Notes under the pieces: generated by a model
Told to the model about the DNA's origin: nothing
The model's database searches: none
What the model saw: only the letters and a program-made list of their open reading frames with translations
Shown here: positions 1 through 8,953 of the stretch, in pieces
How positions within the stretch are numbered: the first letter of the stretch is position 1
Layout of the letters: every line of letters begins with the position of its first letter
Origin: a virus
IMG/VR virus record: IMGVR_UViG_3300017613_000133
Span: 1 to 20,229 of that record
Length of the DNA stretch: 20,229 nucleotides
Reading direction: 5' to 3' (one strand)
Translations under genes and position numbers: made by a program

Positions 1-1
1 C

Positions 2-391
2 ACGGCTGGAACTCCCAATACTGATATTCCTTATCAGAAACAGGTTATCGGTGAACATCGTTATAACCTTGACTTTGGTATGGCTCAGGGTGTCGTTGAT
101 ACGGCTAATGAAGCCACTGGTGGTACTAAGGGTATCAAGTCTATTATCTGGCAGAACAAATCTGTGGCGGCTCTGTCGCTTCAGGGTATGAAGGTTGATT
201 CGGTGGAAGATATCCGTCGTAACACCAACTTTACTGTTGCTTCGATGATGGCTGGTACGGGCGTTCTGCGTCCCGAGTGTGCTTCTATTGTCTTTGGTGG
301 CGGTAAGTCCGCTGCCGGTACGGGTGCGCTTACTGACGCTGAAATTCGTACTGCTCTGGCTATGGATGCGGAATACATTAAGACCGCGTAA
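2..391 (+). CDS. major capsid protein, C-terminal part (5' truncated)
   Basis: The frame is open from base 2 and ends at TAA 389-391, giving the last 129 residues; the start lies before the window. The part seen reads as the end of an HK97-fold capsid protein of T7-like podoviruses: a segment about Trp-Gln-Asn-Lys followed by SLQGMKVDSVEDIRRNTNF and then MAGTGVLRPECA, which matches the 'GxGVLRPE' region near the C-terminus of this family. It would form the icosahedral shell. All five arginines in the fragment use CGT, while the next gene mostly uses AGA, as expected for selection on the most highly expressed phage protein. The gene order (tail tubular protein A directly downstream, strong terminator between) matches T7 genes 10-11 and supports the call. 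Only the family assignment is recognised; the subfamily is not resolved. Confidence 0.8.
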   Translation, partial: TAGTPNTDIPYQKQVIGEHRYNLDFGMAQGVVDTANEATGGTKGIKSIIWQNKSVAALSLQGMKVDSVEDIRRNTNFTVASMMAGTGVLRPECASIVFGGGKSAAGTGALTDAEIRTALAMDAEYIKTA

Positions 392-422
392 TTAAAATAG
401 GATCTTTTTGGAGGATATTTTT

Positions 423-443
423 ATGTCTTACAAACTCTTTTGA
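423..443 (+). other. six-codon minicistron MSYKLF-stop with a UUU-UGA site; possible +1 frameshift
   Basis: A good ribosome binding site (GGAGG, 410-414) lies 8 bases before ATG 423. The frame reads six codons and stops at UGA (441-443), directly after UUU. A +1 slip on UUU-U would enter a frame open to 561, adding 39 codons that begin ERGDPISAAGVAVTCK and giving a 45-residue product. This resembles the layout of the prfB (RF2) frameshift site, but no internal Shine-Dalgarno lies at the prfB spacing. A second frame across the same stretch is also open, and the terminator hairpin lies inside both, so openness alone proves nothing. It could be a leader peptide, a frameshifted small gene, or chance. 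Confidence 0.2.
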
Positions 444-496
444 AAGAGGTGATCCTATCTCGGCAGCAGGAGTTGCCGTTACCTGCAAAACTATCG

Positions 497-534
497 CCGT
501 GGCCCCCGAAGGGGGGCTGCGGTGTTTTTTCTTT
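497..534 (+). terminator. rho-independent terminator after the capsid gene
   Basis: An 11-bp stem (497-507 with 512-522, two G-U wobbles, five consecutive C-G pairs next to the loop GAAG) is followed by TGTTTTTT and a further T-run to 534. It lies between the capsid gene and tail tubular protein A, the position of T-phi in T7. The likely role is to end much of the transcription at the capsid gene so that capsid is made in excess over tail proteins. The rest of the spacer holds only the minicistron described at 423. Confidence 0.85.
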
Positions 535-548
535 GAGAGGAGATTATT

Positions 549-1196
549 ATGGGTTATATGACCAGACTTGATGCTGTAAATCAAATGTTGATTTCAGCCG
601 GAGAAGGAATTGTTAGTGACTTAGAAAACAAAAGTGGTGTTGATACTTCTGTTTGTGAATTTATGTTAGAACAAAAAATTGTTGATTATCAAATGCGTGG
701 TTTAGCTAATAACCAGCAACAGCAATGTTACGAAACATCAGATAAAGATAAAACAATTGAACTTCCTAATAATGTTTTAAGTGGCTGGCTTATTTCAACC
801 CATACAAACTCAAAAGGCGACCAGATTCGCGGTATTGTAAGAGGAGCTAACCCGCCTTATCTTTATAATTTAACTGATAATACAAAAGAATGGTCAGAAA
901 ATATAGAGTACAAAGTTTATTTAGTACTTAAATTTGACTGGGAAGACATGGATACAAATGTTCAAAAAGCTATTGTTATGCAAGCAGCTAGAGAATATCA
1001 AATGTTATCTCAGGGTGACGGAGATGTAGATAGTTATTTAGCTCAGTTATCTATGTATTACGACAGTCAGGCAAAAGGTTCTGACAACTCTCAAAAACGA
1101 TATAATATTTTTTCAGGTCCAGAATCGTCTGTTACAGGAGCCGTTAACAGAAATAGAACTTGGAACTATAACCGATATAGATACCCCACTACTTAA
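549..1196 (+). CDS. tail tubular protein A (T7 gp11-like adaptor)
   Basis: This 215-residue protein has the typical gp11 start: after MGYMTR comes LDAVNQMLISAGEGIVSDLE, the family's 'AVNxMLxxxGExxVxxL' helix, then GVDTSVCEFMLEQKI and a segment around MRGLANNQ that corresponds to the family's 'xxxRGWxFNxE' region. In T7 this protein forms the dodecameric ring that joins the portal to the tail nozzle. The length is close to T7 gp11 (196 residues). The start at 549 is supported by GGAG at 539-542, 6 bases upstream; ATG 558 is a possible but less well spaced start. The C-terminus is rich in Asn, Arg and Tyr (residues about 200-215). It is followed after 11 bases by tail tubular protein B, as in T7-like phages. 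Confidence 0.9.
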   Translation: MGYMTRLDAVNQMLISAGEGIVSDLENKSGVDTSVCEFMLEQKIVDYQMRGLANNQQQQCYETSDKDKTIELPNNVLSGWLISTHTNSKGDQIRGIVRGANPPYLYNLTDNTKEWSENIEYKVYLVLKFDWEDMDTNVQKAIVMQAAREYQMLSQGDGDVDSYLAQLSMYYDSQAKGSDNSQKRYNIFSGPESSVTGAVNRNRTWNYNRYRYPTT

Positions 1197-1207
1197 GGAG
1201 TTATTAA

Positions 1208-4200
1208 ATGCCGCCATACGATAGACGAGCAAGACAACGCGGGTTTAACACTAGACTTCCTATTTATACTTTTAGCGGAGGAGTAGGAAGACAAGCCCCG
1301 TCTAAAAGAATGCCCAGTGAAGCACAAGTATTAGACAACGCTACTCCTACATTAGAACGATCAATTGAAAAAAGATCTGGATCCGAACAGTTATCTTGTT
1401 ATACAAATATTGCATCTGATACGTTTGCTAGATGGGGCAGTTTAACATTACCTAACGGAACTGGGGGAATTGGTACAATAGAACCTTTAACTGCTGCTGG
1501 GGTAGCAGGAAGTAGTGTGTTTAATTTTAGTTCTTCAGGTGAAATTGAAAGTACTTTAAGATTAACTTCTACTGATGGAACTAACGTTGATTATTTAATG
1601 GATAAATTTTCTAACTCAGGTTATTTAACCGAGAGTGTAGCATCTATGGAATTTGTGTCTACTCCTAAACTAGATAGTACTATTACTCTAACTTCGTATG
1701 ACGGTACAGCTAAAACTTATATTGCTAAAGCTAACGGTACTGTTACTAACGGAGCTTTTGACCTCGATGGAAATGTCCAGTTCAATAACGGGTTAGAAAA
1801 AACCCCAGCTAAGTCTTTACATAACGCCGCAAAAAACTTACAAGAAGCTATTTATTCAGCACAAGGACATAACAATAACGCAAGCGGTGCTTTAACTTTT
1901 ACAGCTACAGCTCAAGTTGATGAAACAATTACGTTAACGTCTACTGACGGTACTGAAATTACTTACATTGGTAAAAGCTCTGGTACTAGCGGCGATTTGT
2001 CGGGGTCAAACGTTATTTTTAATGTTGGATCTTCTGGTTTTAATTCTGCTGCTGAATTATCTGCTGCTATTAATTCCGCAAACGGTCATAACGCTGTTAA
2101 CGCTACAGCTACTGCTACGTGGACTTTTAGTGCTGGTCCTGCTGTTGGAAACACTATTCAATTATTAGGTACAACTAACTTAGGAACAACTGTTTCTAAA
2201 ACATTTAAAGCAGCTACTTCTGGATCTAACGGAGATCTTGATGGCTCAGATGTTATCTTTTTATCTGTAACTAATAGAACAACTACTGCTGCTAATCTTG
2301 CACAAGCTATTAATAATAAAAACGCTTTTGGTACTACTGGTTGGATGGTTGCTACGTCTAACGCTTCAGCAGCTAAAGCAACGGCTGTATTTACTTTTAC
2401 GGCTGCTGCTACTGAAAACGCTTCAGTTACTATTATTGATTATAAAGGTATTTCAAAAGTTTATAAAGCAGTAAGCAGTCCCTCAGCAACTGCTACAGAT
2501 TTTTTACGAGGTGCTGATCGAGTTGATTCGGCTAGAGCTTTTTCAAACTCTGTTAATAGTAACCATAACGGTACTATTCGAGCAACTTACAACTCTAGCG
2601 GAGTTGTAACATTAAGACAAGAAACTTTAGGTACTACGGGTAATACTTCTATTGTCCCTAGTTTATCTCCGGGTTGGGGAATTACTTGTTCTAGTCCTGC
2701 TGCATTTACTGGTGGTGTTGACGGTGGTGATGTAACAGTTACTCAAGCTTTTGGAGGAACGTATGGTAATAGTACTATTACTGATTCCGCTGGCTTTGCT
2801 AGTGCTTGTTCTTCTGCACCACCCGCAACATTTACCGGAGGAACTAGTACAGGCGTTAACGGAACAAAATTTACCACTAGTGTAGCAGGATCAAAAATTA
2901 CTATTGCTCAGGTCGCAGAAGGATTTGGAGCAACTTCTAGAATAGTGTTGTCATCTAAGTTTACTGATTCAGTTGTAGGAGCAGCTAATAGACCGCCCGC
3001 TAGATTGGGTAAATTGCATGTTCCTATTACAGGTAAAACTTCTCGAATAAGATTTGAACAATGTGAAGGCGGAGACACAGGTAATAAATCTATTACGTCA
3101 AGCAGGTTTTTTCCTGTTTCTGTAAAAGAAATGCCGACTGTATTTTCTAGATCTTCTTTTACTTACTGTAATACAGGAGCAAATGGAGCAGATGCAGCAG
3201 ACCATTTAAAAACTGCTGTAACTAGCGACTACGGCCATAACGGAAAAATTACTGGAGCAGTGTCAACAAGTCAAATTACTTTAACGCAAAACGTTGCAGG
3301 TAGTTCTGGTAATACTGCTGTTAAATACGCTAAAAATTTTTCTAGTGTCTTATCAACAAAACCAACATCTTTTTCTGGCGGAGTAGAGTACAATTCCATT
3401 TTAAATAAAGAACAAATTATTTTAACCGATGCATCAGGTAAAAGTACTGTACTTGGTTTTAATTCAAGTATTAATAAACGAGATTCTGAATCCAATACAA
3501 TTGGCACTAAAGACGTAACAACCTCATCTTTGGCTGCTGAGTCTATTGCTAGCGCAATTAATCTTACTGATATAGGTATTACAGCTACTTATGAATCTTC
3601 TGTTGTTACGTTAACTATGGATAAATCTGGTGGTAACGGGACAAGAATTATTGCTGATGAAACTTTATTTAAAACTAAAGATTTTAGAGGGTCGATGCCA
3701 ACTAGTGATCTTTTTTATTACTGGTTTTCAATTAGCGATTCTTTAAGATATTTGTTAGTAGTTAATTATAGTGCTACTGTCAGCGAAACTTTGTTTTATG
3801 TTTATAAAATTAATACAGATACCGGAAAAATTGAGGATCAGACTCCAAGAGGATCTGCCGATACAACTGCGGATGAAGTATATAATTACATTACTTACAT
3901 GAACGAAACAAAAACTGCTAGAGAAGCTTTAGAAGCTATTACAGTTGGAACTAATATTTATATTATTAATAAATTTGTTAAAGCTGGATATAGTTCTAAT
4001 GAAGAAGGTTATTTGTTTGGCTTAGATGGTGTGGTTACTGATGAAATTGATTACAAAGGCAAAGAAATTATTTATTATACGTCTTCTCTTGTAGACCCTG
4101 AAGGTATTGCTTCATTGTATATTCCTAATAAAGCTTATTCGGCTGGTACAGAAGTGTATACGGCTACTGGTGTTTGGAAAGCTTTGACTAACATTAGAGC

Positions 4201-6577
4201 AGAAACTTCTAACACGTTTGGTGCTGCTGATACAGAAGAAACAGTTACTCCCGCAGATCCGGGTCCACCAGATTATTTATTTGGTTATGAAACGACTGGG
4301 CCGCCTCATATTTGGTATCCTTTTATTAGAGGGAATACCACAGTTCCTGATTTGACAGGTCCGGGTCGTAACTATTTAAACTCTACGTCTCCGGTTGGGG
4401 CAACTACTTTTGAAGATGGTAAAATGACACCTTCAGTTGTAACTACTACTGGCGGTAAACGTACATGGAAAGAAACATTTAAAACCGCGTCTGGTATTGA
4501 GGAAATTGAGGGTGATATTGTTTACGATCCTGCTCACTCACGTAAAACGTGTACTCCTCTTACCGAAGCTTGCGACGGAACGGACCAACCAACTTGCCCA
4601 GACTGTGGTACAACAGCTTCAAGCGGAGACGGTACTCCTTATTATACCGCCCTATGGCAGTACATGCGTCCAGTCGAACAGATCCCTGTTCAGGACAACC
4701 GTTACGTTAACAGAGTCAAGCAGTATCTCGGGCAGTCATTAAGTGACTTCTCAAATGTTAAGTTACCTCCCCACCCATCAGATCCTACTGATATTATTGA
4801 TAAAGTTTCAGAAATTGATAGATACGCAGAAGCAGCCGGTGGAAATAGAACAGGTGATGCTGCTAGAACCATTGGTATTCTTTATGAAAATAAATTACCT
4901 ACTGATTATGATAACGAAAACAACACTACGCATGAATTTGGATTAGGTAAAATTCTGTTTATTGAAAACAGTTATGCTGGATTAAATCCCGGTTATTACC
5001 GTATTCGTTCGGCTACTGATAAACCTTATATTACTAAGGTTAGAACACCGTTTAAATACAGTCGTTTTGATGAACGTAGAATGCCACATAAAATAACATT
5101 TGTTCCTCCTACTGAAACAGAAAATGCTAAATGGCAAATTGTTCCAGAAGAATGGCTTATGCGTGTAAGTGGTGATGCTGAAACAAACCCCGGCCCTAAA
5201 ATATTTGAGGACGGAAAACAAACCGAAATCAAAGCTATGGGTTTCTTTAGAAATAGGCTTTGGATGGCAGGAGAAGACAAAGTATTTTCATCTAAATTAA
5301 ACGAAATTAATAATTTGTGGATTGATGATCCTACGTCGTTAACAGATGAAGATCCTATTGATATTACTTGTTCGTTTAATAAGTATACAGAAGTTGTTTC
5401 GTTAACTCCGTTTGAAGAATACTTATTTGTAAACACTGGTTCAGATGTTCAGTTTACTTTAAAAGGATCTGACAATCAGATTACTCCTTTTACGGCTGAA
5501 ATTTCTCCTACGTCTTTTTATTCAACGGCACCACTAGTAAACCCTGTTTTATTAGGATCTCAAATTTATTTCTTTGATACTAGTAGATTATATGTTTACT
5601 TTAATGACAAAACTGTTTCTATTAATAACGCCATTGAAGTTAGTTATCATTGTCCTGATTATCTTCCTAAAGATGTAACTAGTACTACTGTTGTATCTCC
5701 TTATGATACCCTTCTTTTTATCGATAACGAAGATAAAAGAAACATGTATTGCTATACCAATAGGTATTCAGGAGAACAAGTAATTCAAAATGCTTTCTTT
5801 AGGTACGTATTTGATAAAGAAATTGAGTCAGTTAAAAACTGGGATAACGATATCTATTCTGTTTTTACACGTAGTGATCAAAACGGAAACATTTTATACC
5901 ACATTAACAAACAACCATTTAGAGAACAAGATTTTTCTATGCCTTTAATAGACCATAAAAAACATCTTGAAATCGATAAACAAAATACGTCTTTTGATCC
6001 TGATAAAGATGAAACTACGTTTACGTTTTATGGTTATTATAATAATTCTATTGACACCGTTGTTATTCTAGATTCAAATAAAGTTCCTTTTGCTGTTGCA
6101 GGAGAAACGATTGAAATTCAAAGTATTACAACAGACGCAGCTAAAAGCACTGTCGTAGTTAACGGAAACTATTTAAAATACGCTAAAGCAAAAGTATACG
6201 TAGGAACAAAATTTAAAACTACAATTGAATTATCGCCTCAATACTATAGAGACGAATCTAATAACGTTGTAGACGGTATTTTATCGCTACGGACTATGCA
6301 CATTAGGCATCATAACACAGGAAATTATCGTGTTGAGGTAGAGAATAGAGGAAGAACTACTACTCCTATTGAATTCTCTTGTAAAGAAATCTCATCGCGT
6401 ACTGATTTATTACCTCTAGATTCTTATATTACTAACGGAGAAACGGTATCTAAGATTCTAGGCTTTGGAGACGAAGTAAAAATATTTTTGATATCAGATT
6501 ACATTTCTCCAATGAATATTACAAACATTGAATTAAAAGGACGATTTAACGCTACCTATAGCTCTTGGGTACGTTAG
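1208..6577 (+). CDS. tail tubular protein B (T7 gp12-like nozzle), very long, with repeat modules
   Basis: This 1789-residue protein compares with 794 in T7 gp12. The N-terminal motif 'TPTLERSIEKRSGSE' (residues about 46-60) corresponds to the family's early 'xxRxGLxKRPG' segment. Residues about 105-830 are a chain of beta-rich modules (see the repeat entry at 1646). From about residue 830 the gp12 core resumes: ITVGTNIYIINK (about 916-930), GDAETNPGP (1322-1330) followed by GFFRNRLWMAGEDKVFSSKLN (the family's 'FFxNRLxxxxxxxVxxS' signature), then LWIDDP and SPTSFYSTAPLVNP. A cysteine-bearing insert with CPDC lies near 1112-1134. In T7 the hexameric nozzle forms the distal tail and contacts the fibres. 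The start is set by TAAGGAG (1194-1200), which overlaps the previous stop. Assignment of the core is firm; the job of the inserted modules is inference, perhaps surface display. Confidence 0.85.
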   Translation: MPPYDRRARQRGFNTRLPIYTFSGGVGRQAPSKRMPSEAQVLDNATPTLERSIEKRSGSEQLSCYTNIASDTFARWGSLTLPNGTGGIGTIEPLTAAGVAGSSVFNFSSSGEIESTLRLTSTDGTNVDYLMDKFSNSGYLTESVASMEFVSTPKLDSTITLTSYDGTAKTYIAKANGTVTNGAFDLDGNVQFNNGLEKTPAKSLHNAAKNLQEAIYSAQGHNNNASGALTFTATAQVDETITLTSTDGTEITYIGKSSGTSGDLSGSNVIFNVGSSGFNSAAELSAAINSANGHNAVNATATATWTFSAGPAVGNTIQLLGTTNLGTTVSKTFKAATSGSNGDLDGSDVIFLSVTNRTTTAANLAQAINNKNAFGTTGWMVATSNASAAKATAVFTFTAAATENASVTIIDYKGISKVYKAVSSPSATATDFLRGADRVDSARAFSNSVNSNHNGTIRATYNSSGVVTLRQETLGTTGNTSIVPSLSPGWGITCSSPAAFTGGVDGGDVTVTQAFGGTYGNSTITDSAGFASACSSAPPATFTGGTSTGVNGTKFTTSVAGSKITIAQVAEGFGATSRIVLSSKFTDSVVGAANRPPARLGKLHVPITGKTSRIRFEQCEGGDTGNKSITSSRFFPVSVKEMPTVFSRSSFTYCNTGANGADAADHLKTAVTSDYGHNGKITGAVSTSQITLTQNVAGSSGNTAVKYAKNFSSVLSTKPTSFSGGVEYNSILNKEQIILTDASGKSTVLGFNSSINKRDSESNTIGTKDVTTSSLAAESIASAINLTDIGITATYESSVVTLTMDKSGGNGTRIIADETLFKTKDFRGSMPTSDLFYYWFSISDSLRYLLVVNYSATVSETLFYVYKINTDTGKIEDQTPRGSADTTADEVYNYITYMNETKTAREALEAITVGTNIYIINKFVKAGYSSNEEGYLFGLDGVVTDEIDYKGKEIIYYTSSLVDPEGIASLYIPNKAYSAGTEVYTATGVWKALTNIRAETSNTFGAADTEETVTPADPGPPDYLFGYETTGPPHIWYPFIRGNTTVPDLTGPGRNYLNSTSPVGATTFEDGKMTPSVVTTTGGKRTWKETFKTASGIEEIEGDIVYDPAHSRKTCTPLTEACDGTDQPTCPDCGTTASSGDGTPYYTALWQYMRPVEQIPVQDNRYVNRVKQYLGQSLSDFSNVKLPPHPSDPTDIIDKVSEIDRYAEAAGGNRTGDAARTIGILYENKLPTDYDNENNTTHEFGLGKILFIENSYAGLNPGYYRIRSATDKPYITKVRTPFKYSRFDERRMPHKITFVPPTETENAKWQIVPEEWLMRVSGDAETNPGPKIFEDGKQTEIKAMGFFRNRLWMAGEDKVFSSKLNEINNLWIDDPTSLTDEDPIDITCSFNKYTEVVSLTPFEEYLFVNTGSDVQFTLKGSDNQITPFTAEISPTSFYSTAPLVNPVLLGSQIYFFDTSRLYVYFNDKTVSINNAIEVSYHCPDYLPKDVTSTTVVSPYDTLLFIDNEDKRNMYCYTNRYSGEQVIQNAFFRYVFDKEIESVKNWDNDIYSVFTRSDQNGNILYHINKQPFREQDFSMPLIDHKKHLEIDKQNTSFDPDKDETTFTFYGYYNNSIDTVVILDSNKVPFAVAGETIEIQSITTDAAKSTVVVNGNYLKYAKAKVYVGTKFKTTIELSPQYYRDESNNVVDGILSLRTMHIRHHNTGNYRVEVENRGRTTTPIEFSCKEISSRTDLLPLDSYITNGETVSKILGFGDEVKIFLISDYISPMNITNIELKGRFNATYSSWVR
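1646..3700 (+). repeat. tandem diverged beta-rich modules inside tail tubular protein B
   Basis: These are protein-level repeats. The first half of the module reads like xTITLTSxDGTxxTYIxKxxGTxGDLxGSxNVIF, followed by a helix ending AINSxxGHN. The second half reads VTLTQxxxGxxGNTxI...F.GG. Clear first halves begin near residues 147, 229, 303 and 388. Clear second halves begin near 467, 509 and 690 (VTLRQETLGTTGNTSI, VTVTQAFGGTYGNSTI, ITLTQNVAGSSGNTAV), with worn copies near 565, 614 and 799. DNA identity between copies is low, so the repeats are old or fast-evolving. The same module occurs once each in the genes at 15882 and 17751. Boundaries are approximate. Confidence 0.75.
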
Positions 6578-6589
6578 TCGTTCTCCGGG

Positions 6590-6617
6590 CTGGTGTAGCC
6601 GTAAAAAGCTACATCAG
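6590..6617 (+). other. intergenic hairpin (weak terminator or RNA processing site)
   Basis: CTGGTGTAGC (6590-6599) pairs with GCTACATCAG (6608-6617) as a 10-bp stem with one G-U wobble and an 8-base loop, CGTAAAAA. The tail, TCTTATACC, has only a short U content, so termination would be weak; an RNase processing site or an mRNA-stabilising hairpin fits as well. It sits in the longest gap (64 bases) between the capsid-linked spacer and the end of the window, between the nozzle gene and the fibre gene, where a change in expression level would make sense. Confidence 0.5.
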
Positions 6618-6641
6618 TCTTATACCATTAGGGAGACATAC

Positions 6642-8939
6642 ATGGCTTTTGATAACTTACAATTTAGATCGTGTTCTTTTAACTACAATCACAACGGTAT
6701 CGTAGATACCCCTGATAATCATGTAACAACTGAAACCAAAGATATTGGTAACGGAAGTAACGCATGTTTAAAATTTGATCTTACTCCTCTTCAAACTATT
6801 TGGAATGAAGATGTTACTGTTTCTGCTCAGGTAGAATTTTATTTTCAAGCACTTGTAGTAGGAGACGCGAGTGGTAATACTACCGCTGATTCACCTTCGT
6901 GGTTAAGTAAAGTGCCTGTAGAACAACGCCAAGGTTTATTTCGTCTCCCTCGTTACTACGACTCTGGTTCAGGTATTATTAACACGGTCTATAAAGTTGA
7001 AAAATCTGAGAATGATAGATATTATTTATTCTTAGATACTACAATTGTCAAGGGCTTACATAAAACAACCCGAACAGACGGCTCCGCTATCTTAGGTTAT
7101 CCTCCTACGGGCGCAACAGAAGGCGTTGCTGTAGCAGATTTATATTATCCTGAGCCTACAATTACTGATGAGTTTACGATTAAAAGATTAACACATTCTA
7201 TCACAGATTTTGTTACTTATCAAGCAGGAGGTCAGTTAACATCTAACCTATTGAACTTCCAAAAAGATCAAGAAATGTTTCTTATCCAAGAGCTTCTCTG
7301 GACTATTGAGATGGATATGCTTACGTTTTCTGATCTTGCCGGGTTTGGTTCTATTGTTACGGCTGGTAATGACGGCACTATTGATCCAACCCAGATTCGT
7401 TTATCGTTATACGAGCTTACAGATACTCAAGATCTTGAAGGCACTGCAAATAATGTTGTTCTTTATAAAACCACTACTCCCAATGGTACTTGGAACGAAA
7501 TTGCAAAAACAGATCTTCTTCAAATTGGGGATCTTTCTAATGTTACAGTTGATTCTAATACCTTAGCAGGAGGGCACGTTGTATTTTATGATGCTACGTC
7601 TGGTGGATGGATAAACGGAACAGTTAACGACGCAACGGATTCTTGTTCTGAAAAACAAGCTTCTGTGTTTAAACTCTGTAACGACCCTGTTACTGCTAAT
7701 AGGACTGTAGCCATTGATGGTATTGTTACAAACAATAATACAAGCTGGACTAATGTTTTAGCGGACGATGAAGAAACCCTTCTTATGACTGCTCAAGGTA
7801 TTTCTTTAGTGCCTATTGAAGGTCTAAACAATGTTACTATCACAACCCCATCGACTAATCAAGTCTTGTACTATGATGCTACAGGTGTTTGGAAAAACAT
7901 TAATTTAGCTAGTCTTACTACGGGCATCCTTGGTCCTGCTGGTGGAGACACGTTTAAGTTTAATTTAGATTATAACGATGCTACTGATCCTGTTAGCGGA
8001 GAATTGATTTTGTTACAATCTAACGGAACTTCAGCAGCTACTACGTGGGCTTCTACGTCGTTTATTAGAGTTAGTACCACAGATGCAAACACTGCTGCTA
8101 TCAGTGACTGGTTAGATACATTAGGTACTGGCGACAGTGCAGTTAAAAGCCATGTTAAGTTGTTTAAAGAAGGTACTCCTGCTCAATACGCTATTTTTAA
8201 TGTTACTGCTGTTACAAATAGCGGAGCATTTAGAACTCTTACTGTTACGCCTGTATCATCTAACGTAAACCCAAGCGAAGATGCGGTTTTTTATCTTACT
8301 GCTTCTTACGTCGGAGATAAAGGAGACAGAGGGACAGACGGACAAAACGGAACTGATGGTAGCCAAGGAATTCAAGGCGTTCAAGGTATTTCTATTGATG
8401 CTATTAGTTGCACTCTTGTTGACAGTGATACAGATTTAAGATTTGTTTTTGAAAGAGATAACCCAGCAAACGTATCACCTCCGCCAGCAGATATTGTAGT
8501 TACTTGTGCTGATTTTAATGGAGCATCTAATGTTCAAATTTTATATATCCATCAGTATCAGATTAATGCTACTGGTTACGGTATGTATAATTACGTCTTA
8601 ACTCCAAATGCAGATGGAACTGGAACTCCTGTTAATGCTATTAATTATTCAGAAATGCTTAATACAGAAACAGGGTCGGGAGCTAATAGAATTTTTGGTG
8701 GTGTGACTTACACTCAAGTGGTAGGAGATACTACAAGAGTTGACGGTATTCACCCAGTTACAACGGATACAATTCAATTGCTTCCTATCGGTAACGGTCT
8801 GGTTACTGGAACAGGTTTAATAACAGCTACATATAAAATTCCTGTTTTCTGTAAATCAGTAACCGGAACTCATAACGGGTTTAGTTATACTAAAGTATTT
8901 AGTGTTCCTAATATCCACTACACGAAACAATGCGGTTAA
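6642..8939 (+). CDS. tail fibre-type structural protein with collagen-like segment
   Basis: This 765-residue protein has a long N-terminal part (1 to about 285) that I do not recognise; it begins MAFDNLQFRSCSFNYNHNG. Two short fibre repeats follow: DLSNVTV...GGHVVFYDATSGGW (from about 295) and GLNNVTI...NQVLYYDATGVW (from about 393), the 'LxxVxxxxxxxGxxLxYDxxxxxW' pattern of phage fibres. From about 436, GDTFKFNLDYNDATDPVSGE opens a beta domain common before collagen repeats in marine phage fibres. Residues 558-584 are nine Gly-X-Y triplets (GDKGDRGTDGQNGTDG...), expected to form a trimeric collagen-like stalk. A C-terminal domain of about 180 residues may be the receptor-binding tip. GGGAG at 6631-6635 supports the start. 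It is probably a trimeric fibre on the tail; the attachment point is unknown. Confidence 0.7.
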   Translation: MAFDNLQFRSCSFNYNHNGIVDTPDNHVTTETKDIGNGSNACLKFDLTPLQTIWNEDVTVSAQVEFYFQALVVGDASGNTTADSPSWLSKVPVEQRQGLFRLPRYYDSGSGIINTVYKVEKSENDRYYLFLDTTIVKGLHKTTRTDGSAILGYPPTGATEGVAVADLYYPEPTITDEFTIKRLTHSITDFVTYQAGGQLTSNLLNFQKDQEMFLIQELLWTIEMDMLTFSDLAGFGSIVTAGNDGTIDPTQIRLSLYELTDTQDLEGTANNVVLYKTTTPNGTWNEIAKTDLLQIGDLSNVTVDSNTLAGGHVVFYDATSGGWINGTVNDATDSCSEKQASVFKLCNDPVTANRTVAIDGIVTNNNTSWTNVLADDEETLLMTAQGISLVPIEGLNNVTITTPSTNQVLYYDATGVWKNINLASLTTGILGPAGGDTFKFNLDYNDATDPVSGELILLQSNGTSAATTWASTSFIRVSTTDANTAAISDWLDTLGTGDSAVKSHVKLFKEGTPAQYAIFNVTAVTNSGAFRTLTVTPVSSNVNPSEDAVFYLTASYVGDKGDRGTDGQNGTDGSQGIQGVQGISIDAISCTLVDSDTDLRFVFERDNPANVSPPPADIVVTCADFNGASNVQILYIHQYQINATGYGMYNYVLTPNADGTGTPVNAINYSEMLNTETGSGANRIFGGVTYTQVVGDTTRVDGIHPVTTDTIQLLPIGNGLVTGTGLITATYKIPVFCKSVTGTHNGFSYTKVFSVPNIHYTKQCG

Positions 8940-8953
8940 AGGAGAACTAACCT

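Noticed and set aside
449-571. GTG-start open frame across the post-capsid spacer
   Set aside because: It runs through the terminator hairpin and into the next gene, with no recognisable product and a composition set by the hairpin (PWPPKGG).
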